Below, one piece after another: positions 16,058 to 22,812 of a DNA stretch of 26,526 bases. The DNA is taken from positions 1 to 26,526 of IMG/VR virus record IMGVR_UViG_3300020473_000109; one strand, given 5' to 3'. The translations under genes and the position numbers were made by a program. Under the pieces are notes generated by a model. That model was given only the letters and a program-made list of their open reading frames with translations. It made no database searches and had not been told where the DNA came from. The DNA is from a virus. Numbering within the stretch: the stretch's first letter is position 1; each line of letters begins with the position of its first letter.

Positions 16058-16776
16058 TAGATGTCAAATTTCAAACACCTGTAAAAGGATTACTACATTC
16101 AGAAGTAACTGTACAACCTGCTAAAAATTTTATACCTGACATATGGAAAAATACACCTGTTGCTGCAGATATAGAACATAATGCACTAGACCCATTTAAA
16201 CATACTGGTCCTAATAGTGAAACAAGAACAGCAAAGTTATGTCCATCTTTTGTAGATGTATTTAACACTGGATATGTAATACCTGCACCTTGTGATTTAC
16301 AACTAATGTATAACAAAGATAATGGTGATTGGAGATTTGAAACAGGTATACCTGGTATAGAGATAGTTATACATAGTCGTGACCAATTTCTTAATTATGG
16401 TGATTCTAATTTTGATTTTGTATTTAAATTAGATAATACTTGGGAATGTATTACACCTGATGGATATTCAATAATGCAAATACCAATGCTTTGGCATCCT
16501 AATCCTAACTGGGAAGTTGCTTATGGAATAATACACACTGACCAATATCATTTAATTAACCCACAAATTATGTTAAAGAATGGTGTAAAAGATGTATTTA
16601 TTGCACAGGGTGAGCCACTATGTTATATAGTTCCTTTTAAAAGAGAAGAATATAATTTAGTTTTACAGGAATGGGATGAAGAGTTATCTGCTAGAGGTTA
16701 TGTAAACAACTTAGGAACATTTAAAAATGGTTACAGAAAATTATTTAGGAAGCGTAATGCTAAACCAAAAGATTAA
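16054..16776 (+). CDS. Paralogous family member 2 (unknown function), 240 aa
   Basis: The gene overlaps the previous one by 4 bases (ATGA). It matches paralogue 1 along most of its length: QPAKNFIPDIWKNTP, RTAKLCPSFVDVFNTGYVIP then APCD, TPDGYSIMQIPMLWHPNPNW, QGEPLCYIVPFKREE and the C-terminal FKNGYRKLF. It carries the second copy of the 27-bp repeat. The protein is soluble, with no signal peptide. Conserved Trp, Tyr and Pro-Cys-Asp suggest a binding or enzymatic pocket, but the function is unknown. Position after the fibre genes would suit host recognition or capsule modification. Confidence 0.65.
   Translation: MIDVKFQTPVKGLLHSEVTVQPAKNFIPDIWKNTPVAADIEHNALDPFKHTGPNSETRTAKLCPSFVDVFNTGYVIPAPCDLQLMYNKDNGDWRFETGIPGIEIVIHSRDQFLNYGDSNFDFVFKLDNTWECITPDGYSIMQIPMLWHPNPNWEVAYGIIHTDQYHLINPQIMLKNGVKDVFIAQGEPLCYIVPFKREEYNLVLQEWDEELSARGYVNNLGTFKNGYRKLFRKRNAKPKD
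16113..16139 (+). repeat. 27-bp direct repeat, copy 2 (within paralogue 2)
   Basis: Identical to 15424-15450; the bases on either side differ (C versus T before, T versus C after). The two copies are 689 bp apart and both lie in the same protein motif. Confidence 0.85.
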
Positions 16777-17476
16777 GTTTGTAGCTGTAAATAAAAGATA
16801 TTCTAAAATACAACCACCACCCAAACCTGCGTATTCATACAAACCTAGTTGGTATTCTTTATCTCCTGTGTATATGAGTAATGGTACGCCTGATAAGAAA
16901 CTTATGATGACAGATGAAGGTAAAAACATGACCTTTAAAAAATGTTTACCTTTTATTGATACTATGAAATCAGGTTACATTGTAGAGCTACGCAAAGACA
17001 TGATAGTTCAACACAACAAAGATAATGTTTTTGATTTGCAATGGAATAGTGATGAGCTGTTATTTACAATACACAATACAAGCACGAATATAATAGAACC
17101 ACCTACTGGATATAACAGTCAAGTTGTAAATTACATATGGAATACAATAATAAAAACTCCTAAAGGCTACAGTTGTTTAATTACACAACCTTTTGGTTGG
17201 CATGATACATCACTTAGAATGATACCTGCGATAGTAGATACAGATAAACAAGTATTAAACTTTCATTTTCCTATGTGGTTAAAAGAAAATTTTACAGGAA
17301 TAATAACTAAAGGCACACCACTTGCACAAATCATACCTTTTAAAAGAGAGAATTGGTCTATGGAAACAGACTATCTTGCAGATGGAGAACTAGATATATT
17401 AGCTGAAAATGGATTTAATGCTACTATGCAGAATCATTATCGTGATACAAGTTGGTCTAAAAAAAGATTTAAATAA
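16757..17476 (+). CDS. Paralogous family member 3 (unknown function), 239 aa
   Basis: I chose ATG 16757 because AGGAAG lies just upstream and the first residues then read MLNQKIKFVAVN, matching the short N-termini of its paralogues. A longer version from 16727 would overlap the preceding gene by 50 bases. It is a more diverged family member: KPSWYSLSP, FKKCLPFIDTMKSGYIVELR, TPKGYSCLITQPFGWHD, IVDTDKQVLNFHFPMW, KGTPLAQIIPFKRENW. The combination of PxGYS and GTPLxQxIPFKRE is the clearest sign of the marine phage family shared with the two genes before. The reaction or ligand is unknown. Confidence 0.65.
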   Translation: MLNQKIKFVAVNKRYSKIQPPPKPAYSYKPSWYSLSPVYMSNGTPDKKLMMTDEGKNMTFKKCLPFIDTMKSGYIVELRKDMIVQHNKDNVFDLQWNSDELLFTIHNTSTNIIEPPTGYNSQVVNYIWNTIIKTPKGYSCLITQPFGWHDTSLRMIPAIVDTDKQVLNFHFPMWLKENFTGIITKGTPLAQIIPFKRENWSMETDYLADGELDILAENGFNATMQNHYRDTSWSKKRFK

Positions 17477-18165
17477 TGGTTTATCCCAAATTAAAAAAAA
17501 CAAAGGTAGGTTATTTTTATATACCCCATGATTTTATGCATCCATCTTTACAACAAGAGTTGCAAAAAATAAATAGAAATGTTTATGGTTGTCCATCTAT
17601 AGGTGGATTAAACAATAGACTTTTTACTTTACCTAGCATATTAAGTGTTGAAATAGAATTTGGAATTAATAAAGAAGGTCCTTATTACAACTATATGCTT
17701 GATGAAAAAGTTCATAGTACATCATCTGATATGCATGAGTTAATGGGTAACATGTTAAGTGTAAGAGCTTCAGATGATGGCAGAGCTGTACTACAACAAA
17801 CTATAAGTATGATATTTGTAACTGATGATAAAGATTTAGAAATGACATTGATGAATCCTTTAGATAATGTAGATAAAATTAATTGTTCTGCTGTCATAGG
17901 TTCTTTTTATCCATATGCTTGGTTAAGACCTATAAATCTTTCATGGGTGCAAGATAATATAAATAAACCTGCAACAATTAATTTAGTTAGAGATAAACCA
18001 TGTAATACAATATTTTTTAATAAACCTATAAATTTAAATGAAATAGAACCTACAGAAAAAATTTTAAAATTTATGTCATACACCACTGCTAGTATTAATT
18101 TTCATAGAAATATTCGTACAATATTTCCAACTATTAAAAGGAAACGACCCAAGCGTATGATATAA
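17476..18165 (+). CDS. Unknown protein at end of paralogue array, 229 aa
   Basis: The ATG overlaps the previous TAA (TAATG), so it is translationally coupled to the array. Similarity to the three preceding proteins is weak: it shares length, spacing of aromatic segments and a C-terminal DKPCNTIFFNKPIN that may correspond to their 'G-x-P-L' region. Other marked segments are GCPSIGGLNNRLFTLPSI and GSFYPYAWLRPINLSW. The C-terminus is basic (IKRKRPKRMI). There is no signal or membrane span. A distant homologue or a partner of the array is likely; function unknown. Confidence 0.6.
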   Translation: MVYPKLKKTKVGYFYIPHDFMHPSLQQELQKINRNVYGCPSIGGLNNRLFTLPSILSVEIEFGINKEGPYYNYMLDEKVHSTSSDMHELMGNMLSVRASDDGRAVLQQTISMIFVTDDKDLEMTLMNPLDNVDKINCSAVIGSFYPYAWLRPINLSWVQDNINKPATINLVRDKPCNTIFFNKPINLNEIEPTEKILKFMSYTTASINFHRNIRTIFPTIKRKRPKRMI

Positions 18166-18166
18166 T
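18158..18166 (+). promoter_or_regulatory. Extended -10 promoter for the lysis cassette (probably leaderless)
   Basis: TG at 18158-18159, one base, and a perfect TATAAT at 18161-18166 form an extended -10 element. No good -35 lies at the right distance. The ATG of the next gene, at 18173, begins exactly 6 nt after the hexamer, which is where transcription should start, and there is no Shine-Dalgarno in the gap. That is the classical arrangement of a leaderless message. Confidence 0.5.
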
Positions 18167-18172
18167 CCCTTG

Positions 18173-18298
18173 ATGGATTATGTGATTGGATTTATATTAG
18201 GATACTTTATTAAAAATTTTTTGGTATGGTTAGATGATTTTGCTATGCCAAAAGTACCTGATAACTATAAAGAAGAAGATTGGGATTGGATATTATGA
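18173..18298 (+). CDS. Small membrane protein, 41 aa
   Basis: An open frame begins at ATG 18173 and ends with TGA, which overlaps the start of the next gene (ATGA). The product has one hydrophobic segment (VIGFILGYFIKNFLVWL) followed by an acidic, Trp-containing tail (NYKEEDWDWIL). The -10 box 6 nt before the start and the coupled overlap with the next frame support that it is real. It may be a lysis accessory protein such as an antiholin or a pinholin-like peptide. There is no recognisable family. Confidence 0.55.
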   Translation: MDYVIGFILGYFIKNFLVWLDDFAMPKVPDNYKEEDWDWIL

Positions 18299-18480
18299 GT
18301 AATGGTAATGGTTATACCAACAAAGAACTTCTGAACATAATTATTGAAACACAAGAAAAAACAAATGAGAGAATAGATTTACTGCACGAAAAAGTAAATA
18401 CAAAAATTTCAAGACAAGAACTAAGCGGTTGGCTTGTAGCAGGGTCTGCATTGGTGGTGTTAGTCAACGCCCTAATGTAG
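18295..18480 (+). CDS. Small coiled-coil protein with C-terminal membrane anchor, XhlA-like, 61 aa
   Basis: The ATG at 18295 overlaps the previous stop by four bases; an in-frame TTG 15 bases upstream is less likely. The first 44 residues form a charged amphipathic helix (TNERIDLLHEKVNTKISRQE), followed by one hydrophobic segment, LSGWLVAGSALVVLVNALM, ending at the C-terminus. This is the layout of haemolysin XhlA-type phage proteins, which assist holins. The call is by topology; sequence similarity is not evident. Confidence 0.55.
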   Translation: MSNGNGYTNKELLNIIIETQEKTNERIDLLHEKVNTKISRQELSGWLVAGSALVVLVNALM

Positions 18481-18488
18481 GAGGAATA

Positions 18489-18527
18489 ATGGAATGCTGC
18501 GGACATGGTTGCTGCAATGGTGGTTAA
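18489..18527 (+). CDS. Candidate 12-aa Cys-rich peptide (MECCGHGCCNGG)
   Basis: A frame of 12 codons starts at ATG 18489, only 4 nt after AGGAGG (18479-18484), and ends in TAA. It overlaps the start of the large acidic protein (ATG 18494, 9 nt from the same ribosome-binding site) in a different frame. Four of 12 residues are Cys in two CC pairs with His and Gly between. It may be a chance frame; the shared ribosome-binding site would force a choice between the two starts. Confidence 0.2.
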   Translation: MECCGHGCCNGG

Positions 18528-20500
18528 TATTATCAATTATTGCTGTGCCTTTATCAGCTTTAGCAAATGATACAGATAATACTACAAATACTACTACCAC
18601 TACTGTACCTGATACTACTACTACGACTATCCCAGGAGAAGTCGAGGAAGTAGAAACTTTTGATGGTCCAGAGGAAACAACTACGACCACAATACCTGAA
18701 GAAACAGAAACTACTACTACAACTACAACAACTATTCCTGAATGGGAACAATCTACAGATATAGAATTACCTGAAGATGAGTTGGATAGTCAAGGTAATG
18801 AGGTGGAAAATAATATACAGATAGACAGTAATCATAGTAATGGTAATTGGTCTTGTTGTGGTATGACAGATTTTCACATGAATCTACATTATTTTCAACA
18901 TGGTAACGATAGTAACGACTACACATTTACATTACCTGAAACAACAACAGTAGAGGAAGAAGAACTAGACATAGATATATACGAGGTAGGTTTTAGGATT
19001 GGTGCATTAAATAATGATGGCACAGTTACATACACACATACTGATGAAACAACACAAGTAAATGTTCTTGAAGGTCAAGACAATACAGATATAGAGAATA
19101 TGTTTGAAGATGTTGTTTACAATATATACGACACATTAGAAACATTTATAGAAAGTTTTACAATTACAATTAATGACTGGTCTTTGCTTGATGACATATC
19201 ATTTAAGTACATACAACCAACAACAACTACAACAACATTACCTCCACCTCCTGAACCAGAACCTGAACCAGAACCTTACATACCTCCACCTCCACCAGAG
19301 CCTGAAACATTTGTTGTTATATTAGACAATGGAGAAGAAGCAGAGTATCAACAACATGAAATAGATGATGGTACAGTAGAGAGAGATAATCAACGCAAAA
19401 AGAATTTAGAAATTTATGGTGTTGAGCTTACTGATGAACAGATAGAACGAGGAGATTTAGAACAATATGACATTGAAATCATTGAAGAAGAAGGCATGGA
19501 TGAACTCGGAGAAGAGTTTTTTGATGATGTTGATGTACCTGACTTTGTGGAGATTGAGTTTACTGAAGAAGAACTTGAACGAGAAACTAAGAAACTTGAA
19601 CTTGAAGAGGAGATTGAGATATTTATATTTGAGGATGAAGAGGAGATTGAGGAGTTTATAGATACTGTTATAGAGGTAGAAGAATTTTTAGAAGAGTTTG
19701 AAGAAGTAGAGATTATAATAATAGAAGATATAAAAGATATAGATATAGATGATTGGAATACAGAATTTGAAGAGGTAGAAGAAGATGAGTTACACGAAGA
19801 AGATATACGAAGAGATGACAATGAAGAACCTAAAATTCAACCATTGGAGGATATTACCGAAGAGGTTGAGGAGATACTTACTGAAGAGATGGTTGAAGAA
19901 GAGGTTGCAGAGCTAGAAGAAGTTATAGAGATAGACATAGAGGAAGATTTAACAGATGAAGAAGTTGAAGAAGCCATTGAAGTATATGTGCAAGAACTCG
20001 ACACCGAAGAAGTTGTAGAAGTATTAGAAGAAGTCAATGACATAGGTGTACAAAACCTAGAACAAGCTACAGAAGAAGTACAAGAAATAGTACAAGCTGT
20101 TGTAGAAGAAGCTATAGAAGAAATAGAAGAACTTACAGAAGAACAGGTTGAGGTAGTTGCAGAGGTGTTGCAAGTGCAAACAGAAGATGTTGAAATTATT
20201 GCAGAAGCTGTCAAAGAAGATGAAGTAATAGCTGAAGCTGTAGAAGAATATGTAGAACGAGCTGTAGAAAATGCAGATGTAGAAAACTACACACTTGCTG
20301 ATGTAGTTACAGAAGTACAATTTGAAACATTTATAGAAAATCCAATAGAAGTATTAATTGATATAGAAAATATATCATTGACAAATTTAGGAGATGACAT
20401 GACAAATGACCAGAAAGAAAAAGCACAGGAGGTGGTAGTGCCAGTTATTTTGACTAGAATAGCTAGTATGGCAGCTTTTGTATTTAGGAAAACATTATGA
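18494..20500 (+). CDS. Secreted/envelope-spanning extremely acidic protein, 668 aa
   Basis: The N-terminus is a signal peptide or signal anchor (RTWLLQWWLILSIIAVPLSA, possible cleavage after ALA). Next are mucin-like Thr/Pro linkers (NTTTTTVPDTTTTTIPG, TTTTTTTTIPEW), a small Cys-Cys-containing globular segment (about 115-250), and a Pro/Glu linker (LPPPPEPEPEPEPYIPPPPP). A huge Glu/Asp/Ile/Val-rich region of about 380 residues (about 265-645) follows. It is likely helical or coiled, for example ELTDEQIERGDLEQYDIEII. Near the end, VVVPVILTRIASMAAFVFRK is moderately hydrophobic and followed by basic residues, perhaps a C-terminal anchor. It lies in the lysis cassette behind AGGAGG and overlaps the holin candidate by four bases. 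I infer a cell-envelope role (linking membrane and wall, or disruption of the envelope); function is unknown. Confidence 0.6.
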   Translation: MLRTWLLQWWLILSIIAVPLSALANDTDNTTNTTTTTVPDTTTTTIPGEVEEVETFDGPEETTTTTIPEETETTTTTTTTIPEWEQSTDIELPEDELDSQGNEVENNIQIDSNHSNGNWSCCGMTDFHMNLHYFQHGNDSNDYTFTLPETTTVEEEELDIDIYEVGFRIGALNNDGTVTYTHTDETTQVNVLEGQDNTDIENMFEDVVYNIYDTLETFIESFTITINDWSLLDDISFKYIQPTTTTTTLPPPPEPEPEPEPYIPPPPPEPETFVVILDNGEEAEYQQHEIDDGTVERDNQRKKNLEIYGVELTDEQIERGDLEQYDIEIIEEEGMDELGEEFFDDVDVPDFVEIEFTEEELERETKKLELEEEIEIFIFEDEEEIEEFIDTVIEVEEFLEEFEEVEIIIIEDIKDIDIDDWNTEFEEVEEDELHEEDIRRDDNEEPKIQPLEDITEEVEEILTEEMVEEEVAELEEVIEIDIEEDLTDEEVEEAIEVYVQELDTEEVVEVLEEVNDIGVQNLEQATEEVQEIVQAVVEEAIEEIEELTEEQVEVVAEVLQVQTEDVEIIAEAVKEDEVIAEAVEEYVERAVENADVENYTLADVVTEVQFETFIENPIEVLIDIENISLTNLGDDMTNDQKEKAQEVVVPVILTRIASMAAFVFRKTL

Positions 20501-20679
20501 TAAGTAAGATATGGGATTGGTTTGTAAAAGCAATTAAAGAAACTTTAAACCTTAGTTGGACTTTAGTAGGATTAATTATTGCTACATTAACACTTACTGG
20601 TTCTGCACAACAAATCACAGGACTTGCTACTATAATTACATTAGTAATATGGTTACTCACAATCGGCTTTAGAGATTAA
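20497..20679 (+). CDS. Putative holin, 60 aa, two transmembrane segments
   Basis: The ATG overlaps the preceding TGA by four bases (ATGA). The product has a short amphipathic start (MISKIWDWFVKAIKETLNL) and two hydrophobic segments (WTLVGLIIATLTLTG and ITGLATIITLVIWLLTIGF), ending in RD. Size, topology and position directly upstream of a peptidoglycan-enzyme candidate fit a class II holin. No homologue is recognised by sequence, and a second holin-like gene lies at 21300. Confidence 0.6.
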   Translation: MISKIWDWFVKAIKETLNLSWTLVGLIIATLTLTGSAQQITGLATIITLVIWLLTIGFRD

Positions 20680-20681
20680 CT

Positions 20682-20765
20682 ATGGGCTATTGGGGTGACA
20701 CAAAACAATGCAGTTGCGTTTGCAAATGCAAGAAAGGTGGACAAAATGAAACTTCAAGTAGTTAG
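20682..20765 (+). CDS. Candidate Cys-rich small protein, 27 aa
   Basis: An open frame begins at ATG 20682, two bases after the holin stop, and ends at TAG 20763-20765, inside the start of the DUF5675 gene. The peptide starts MGYWGDTKQCSCVCKCKKGG, with the alternating pattern C-x-C-x-C-x-C, then continues polar. The position in an otherwise unfilled 66-base gap before a well-supported start (20746) supports it. It could bind zinc or another metal, or it could be chance. Only a weak ribosome-binding site is seen; coupling to the holin stop is possible. Confidence 0.4.
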   Translation: MGYWGDTKQCSCVCKCKKGGQNETSSS

Positions 20766-21300
20766 AACACAATTAGGTAAAGATGCAACAAATGGTCTGT
20801 TATTTATTGATGGGTTGTTTGAGTGTTATACATTAGAGGACCAATATCAAGCAGTAAAAGTTATGCACGAAACTTGCATTCCTGAAGGAACATATCCTAT
20901 AAAACTTAGGACAGTTGGGGGATTCGATAAAAGGTACAAAGCCAAATATCCTGAACTCCATCGTGGCATGTTGTGGATTCAAGATGTTCCAGGATTTGAA
21001 TATATACTTATACACCAGGGAAACACCGATGAGCATACCTCAGGTTGTCTTATTGTCGGAGATAGTCAACAAGATTTAGATGTAAATTTTAATGGTATGG
21101 TAGGCAGTTCAGCAAACGCATACAAAAAACTATATCCAAAAGTATCTGCACAATTATTAGCAGGTAACGAAGTTACTATTGAATACAGTAAAATACAATT
21201 AGAACCACAAGAACCTAATGATGTATATGAAAAACTACAAGAGATTAGTGGAGAAATCAAAGTATTAAATGCTAAACTTAGTGGTAGGAATATTACATAA
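20746..21300 (+). CDS. DUF5675 family protein, putative peptidoglycan-acting lysis enzyme, 184 aa
   Basis: I place the start at ATG 20746, behind AAAGGTGG (20734-20741); a GTG at 20695 would add 17 residues unlike the family. The sequence fits DUF5675: YTLEDQ near the N-terminus, then CIPEGTYPIKL, GMLWIQDVPGFEYILIHQGN (H90) and HTSGCLIVGD (C101). The H-x-G-N...T-x-G-C arrangement resembles the His/Cys site of L,D-transpeptidase-type folds. It lies between two holin candidates, so it is the best endolysin-type candidate in the window, but cell-wall cleavage by this family is not firmly established. The C-terminal 40 residues are a charged helix that may be a targeting tail. Confidence 0.75.
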   Translation: MKLQVVRTQLGKDATNGLLFIDGLFECYTLEDQYQAVKVMHETCIPEGTYPIKLRTVGGFDKRYKAKYPELHRGMLWIQDVPGFEYILIHQGNTDEHTSGCLIVGDSQQDLDVNFNGMVGSSANAYKKLYPKVSAQLLAGNEVTIEYSKIQLEPQEPNDVYEKLQEISGEIKVLNAKLSGRNIT

Positions 21301-21590
21301 TGTCAGATTTATTTGAAAAAAATAATAGAAAAAGAAACCAAGATGGCACATTTAAAAAAGATGTGGGGTGGACTCCTTGGAACGAAGCATGGAGTTATAA
21401 AATGAGCGAAGACCTCAAAGATATGCTTGAACGAACTGCCTGGACCTTTATTGAAGCGTTCATTGGTGCATTAACAGTTGCTCCTCTTGTAGGCGTAGAA
21501 GCTGAAACCATTCAGTTAGCTGCTCTTGCAGGTGGTGGTGCTGCACTAGCAGTCGTTAAGACATACGCAAAAAAACAAATCAGTAAGTAG
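21300..21590 (+). CDS. r1t-type holin-like protein, 96 aa
   Basis: The ATG overlaps the TAA of the DUF5675 gene. The first 40 residues are charged and polar. The rest, starting AWTFIEAFIGALTVAPLVG then QLAALAGGGAALAVVKTYAK, has two hydrophobic segments and a basic C-terminus. This 'AWTF(V/I)xAF...' helix and length are typical of the r1t holin family common in phages of actinobacteria. With the gene at 20497 the cassette would have two holins, or a holin and an antiholin. Confident as a membrane protein, moderate as r1t family. Confidence 0.65.
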   Translation: MSDLFEKNNRKRNQDGTFKKDVGWTPWNEAWSYKMSEDLKDMLERTAWTFIEAFIGALTVAPLVGVEAETIQLAALAGGGAALAVVKTYAKKQISK

Positions 21591-21630
21591 TTTTTGTCAC
21601 AATAACAGTGTATACTTCTCTTGACAGGGC

Positions 21631-21639
21631 AAAGGAGGT
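21631..21639 (+). promoter_or_regulatory. Perfect Shine-Dalgarno deciding a TTG start
   Basis: AAAGGAGGT is complementary to the 3' end of 16S rRNA over its full length, and is 3 bases from the TTG at 21643. No in-frame ATG occurs nearby, so TTG is the likely start of the following gene. The strong site would compensate for the weak start codon. Confidence 0.7.
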
Positions 21640-21642
21640 ATT

Positions 21643-22812
21643 TTGCCAAATATACCTGAAGAATGGGGTAACAACTTTTACAAGTCAGGATGGCAACCTG
21701 GACTAGAAGTTAACGAGCAGACAGGGTTAGGTGAAATAACTCATGTAGGCACTGACCCAAATTATAGAAACAAACTAGATTCTATATTATTAGATTGGGG
21801 ATTCGACCCAAAATATTACGAAATAGAGGGTGCAGTTCGTGCATCCTCGTGGAATGTACAATTAAAAGGTGGAAACACAGAAACATTTTATGCTTTTAAA
21901 GGCATAGTCAAAAAGAAAAAACCTGGACATGATAAATATTTTCAGGCTTTATTTAAACAAGCAAAGAAAAAACCACCAATGACTAAAAAATTTGATGCAG
22001 GTGATACTGCTTTTATGTGGTTTATGAGTGATTGGCAAATTGGTAAAAAAGATTATGGAGTTGAAAACACCATCAAAAGGTATAACAGAGCTTTACAAGA
22101 TGGCGTAAATAAAATAAAAGATTTGCGTAGATTAGGAGTAAAGATAGATGAAATATATATGGTGGGAATGGGTGATATTACAGAGGGGTGTAGTCCTCAC
22201 TATTACGAATCCCAACCACATTCAGTCAGTTTGTCATTGATTGAGCAATACGCATTGGCAAGGTCAATGATTATGAAAACCATAGACACATTCTTACCAC
22301 ATGCACCAAAGTTAGTTTTATGTGGTGTTCCTGGTAATCATGGTGAAATGACAAGAACATCAAAAGGACAAGTCGCATCATCACGATTAGACAATAGCGA
22401 CACAATGCACTTACAAATATGTAAAGAAATTATGTCAGCTAATCCAGATAGATATGCAAAAGTAGAAGTGAACATACCTGAAGGTTTTCATCAAACCTTA
22501 ATTATAAAAGGTAAAAAGGTCAGCTTTACACATGGACACATGACAGGTGGTAAAGGTAATCCAGAAAATAAAATAGAAAATTGGTGGAAGGGTCAAATGT
22601 ATGGGTGGTTACCTGCAGGTGATGCAGAAATATTAGTTACTGCACATTATCATCATCTTCGTATGAAGCAACAAGGTGATAGGACCTGGTTTCAATGTCC
22701 AAGTATTGATGCCAGTATAGATTTTACAGAACGAACAGGACTATGGAGTCATCCTGGTGTTTTAACTTTTACTATTAATGACAAAGGATGGGATAATTAT
22801 TGTCCATTGTAA
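21643..22812 (+). CDS. Calcineurin-like metallophosphoesterase, 389 aa
   Basis: The C-terminal 270 residues show the metallophosphoesterase motifs in order: SDWQIG (D130, with Q132 in place of the usual His), GMGDITEG (D178), GNHGE (N232, H233), THGHM (H297, H299) and AHYHH (H335, H337). The N-terminal 120 residues are a Lys-rich, phage-specific extension. Phages of actinobacteria often carry such enzymes, annotated as Mre11-like or as nucleases/phosphodiesterases. There is no signal peptide, so it acts in the cytoplasm. The gene is the last of the plus-strand block, 52 bases after the lysis cassette, and ends in a 16-bp tail-to-tail overlap with a nuclease gene on the other strand. Substrate is unknown: DNA ends, nucleotides or RNA. 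Confidence 0.8.
   Translation: MPNIPEEWGNNFYKSGWQPGLEVNEQTGLGEITHVGTDPNYRNKLDSILLDWGFDPKYYEIEGAVRASSWNVQLKGGNTETFYAFKGIVKKKKPGHDKYFQALFKQAKKKPPMTKKFDAGDTAFMWFMSDWQIGKKDYGVENTIKRYNRALQDGVNKIKDLRRLGVKIDEIYMVGMGDITEGCSPHYYESQPHSVSLSLIEQYALARSMIMKTIDTFLPHAPKLVLCGVPGNHGEMTRTSKGQVASSRLDNSDTMHLQICKEIMSANPDRYAKVEVNIPEGFHQTLIIKGKKVSFTHGHMTGGKGNPENKIENWWKGQMYGWLPAGDAEILVTAHYHHLRMKQQGDRTWFQCPSIDASIDFTERTGLWSHPGVLTFTINDKGWDNYCPL

Noticed and set aside
18601-18740. A CRISPR array or tandem-repeat locus in the ACT/ACA-rich stretch
   Set aside because: The repetition is due to Thr codons in mucin-like linkers of a protein; there are no regular spacers.
19414-20320. Ser-rich and Tyr/Phe-rich antisense frames within the acidic protein gene
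   Set aside because: They are reverse readings of GAA/GAT/GTA repeats and show no gene-start signals.
21594-21626. A promoter before the metallophosphoesterase (TTGTCA with TATACT; also TTGACA at 21621)
   Set aside because: The TTGTCA-TATACT spacing is only 11 bp, and TTGACA has no -10 box at a workable distance, so neither pair forms a credible promoter.
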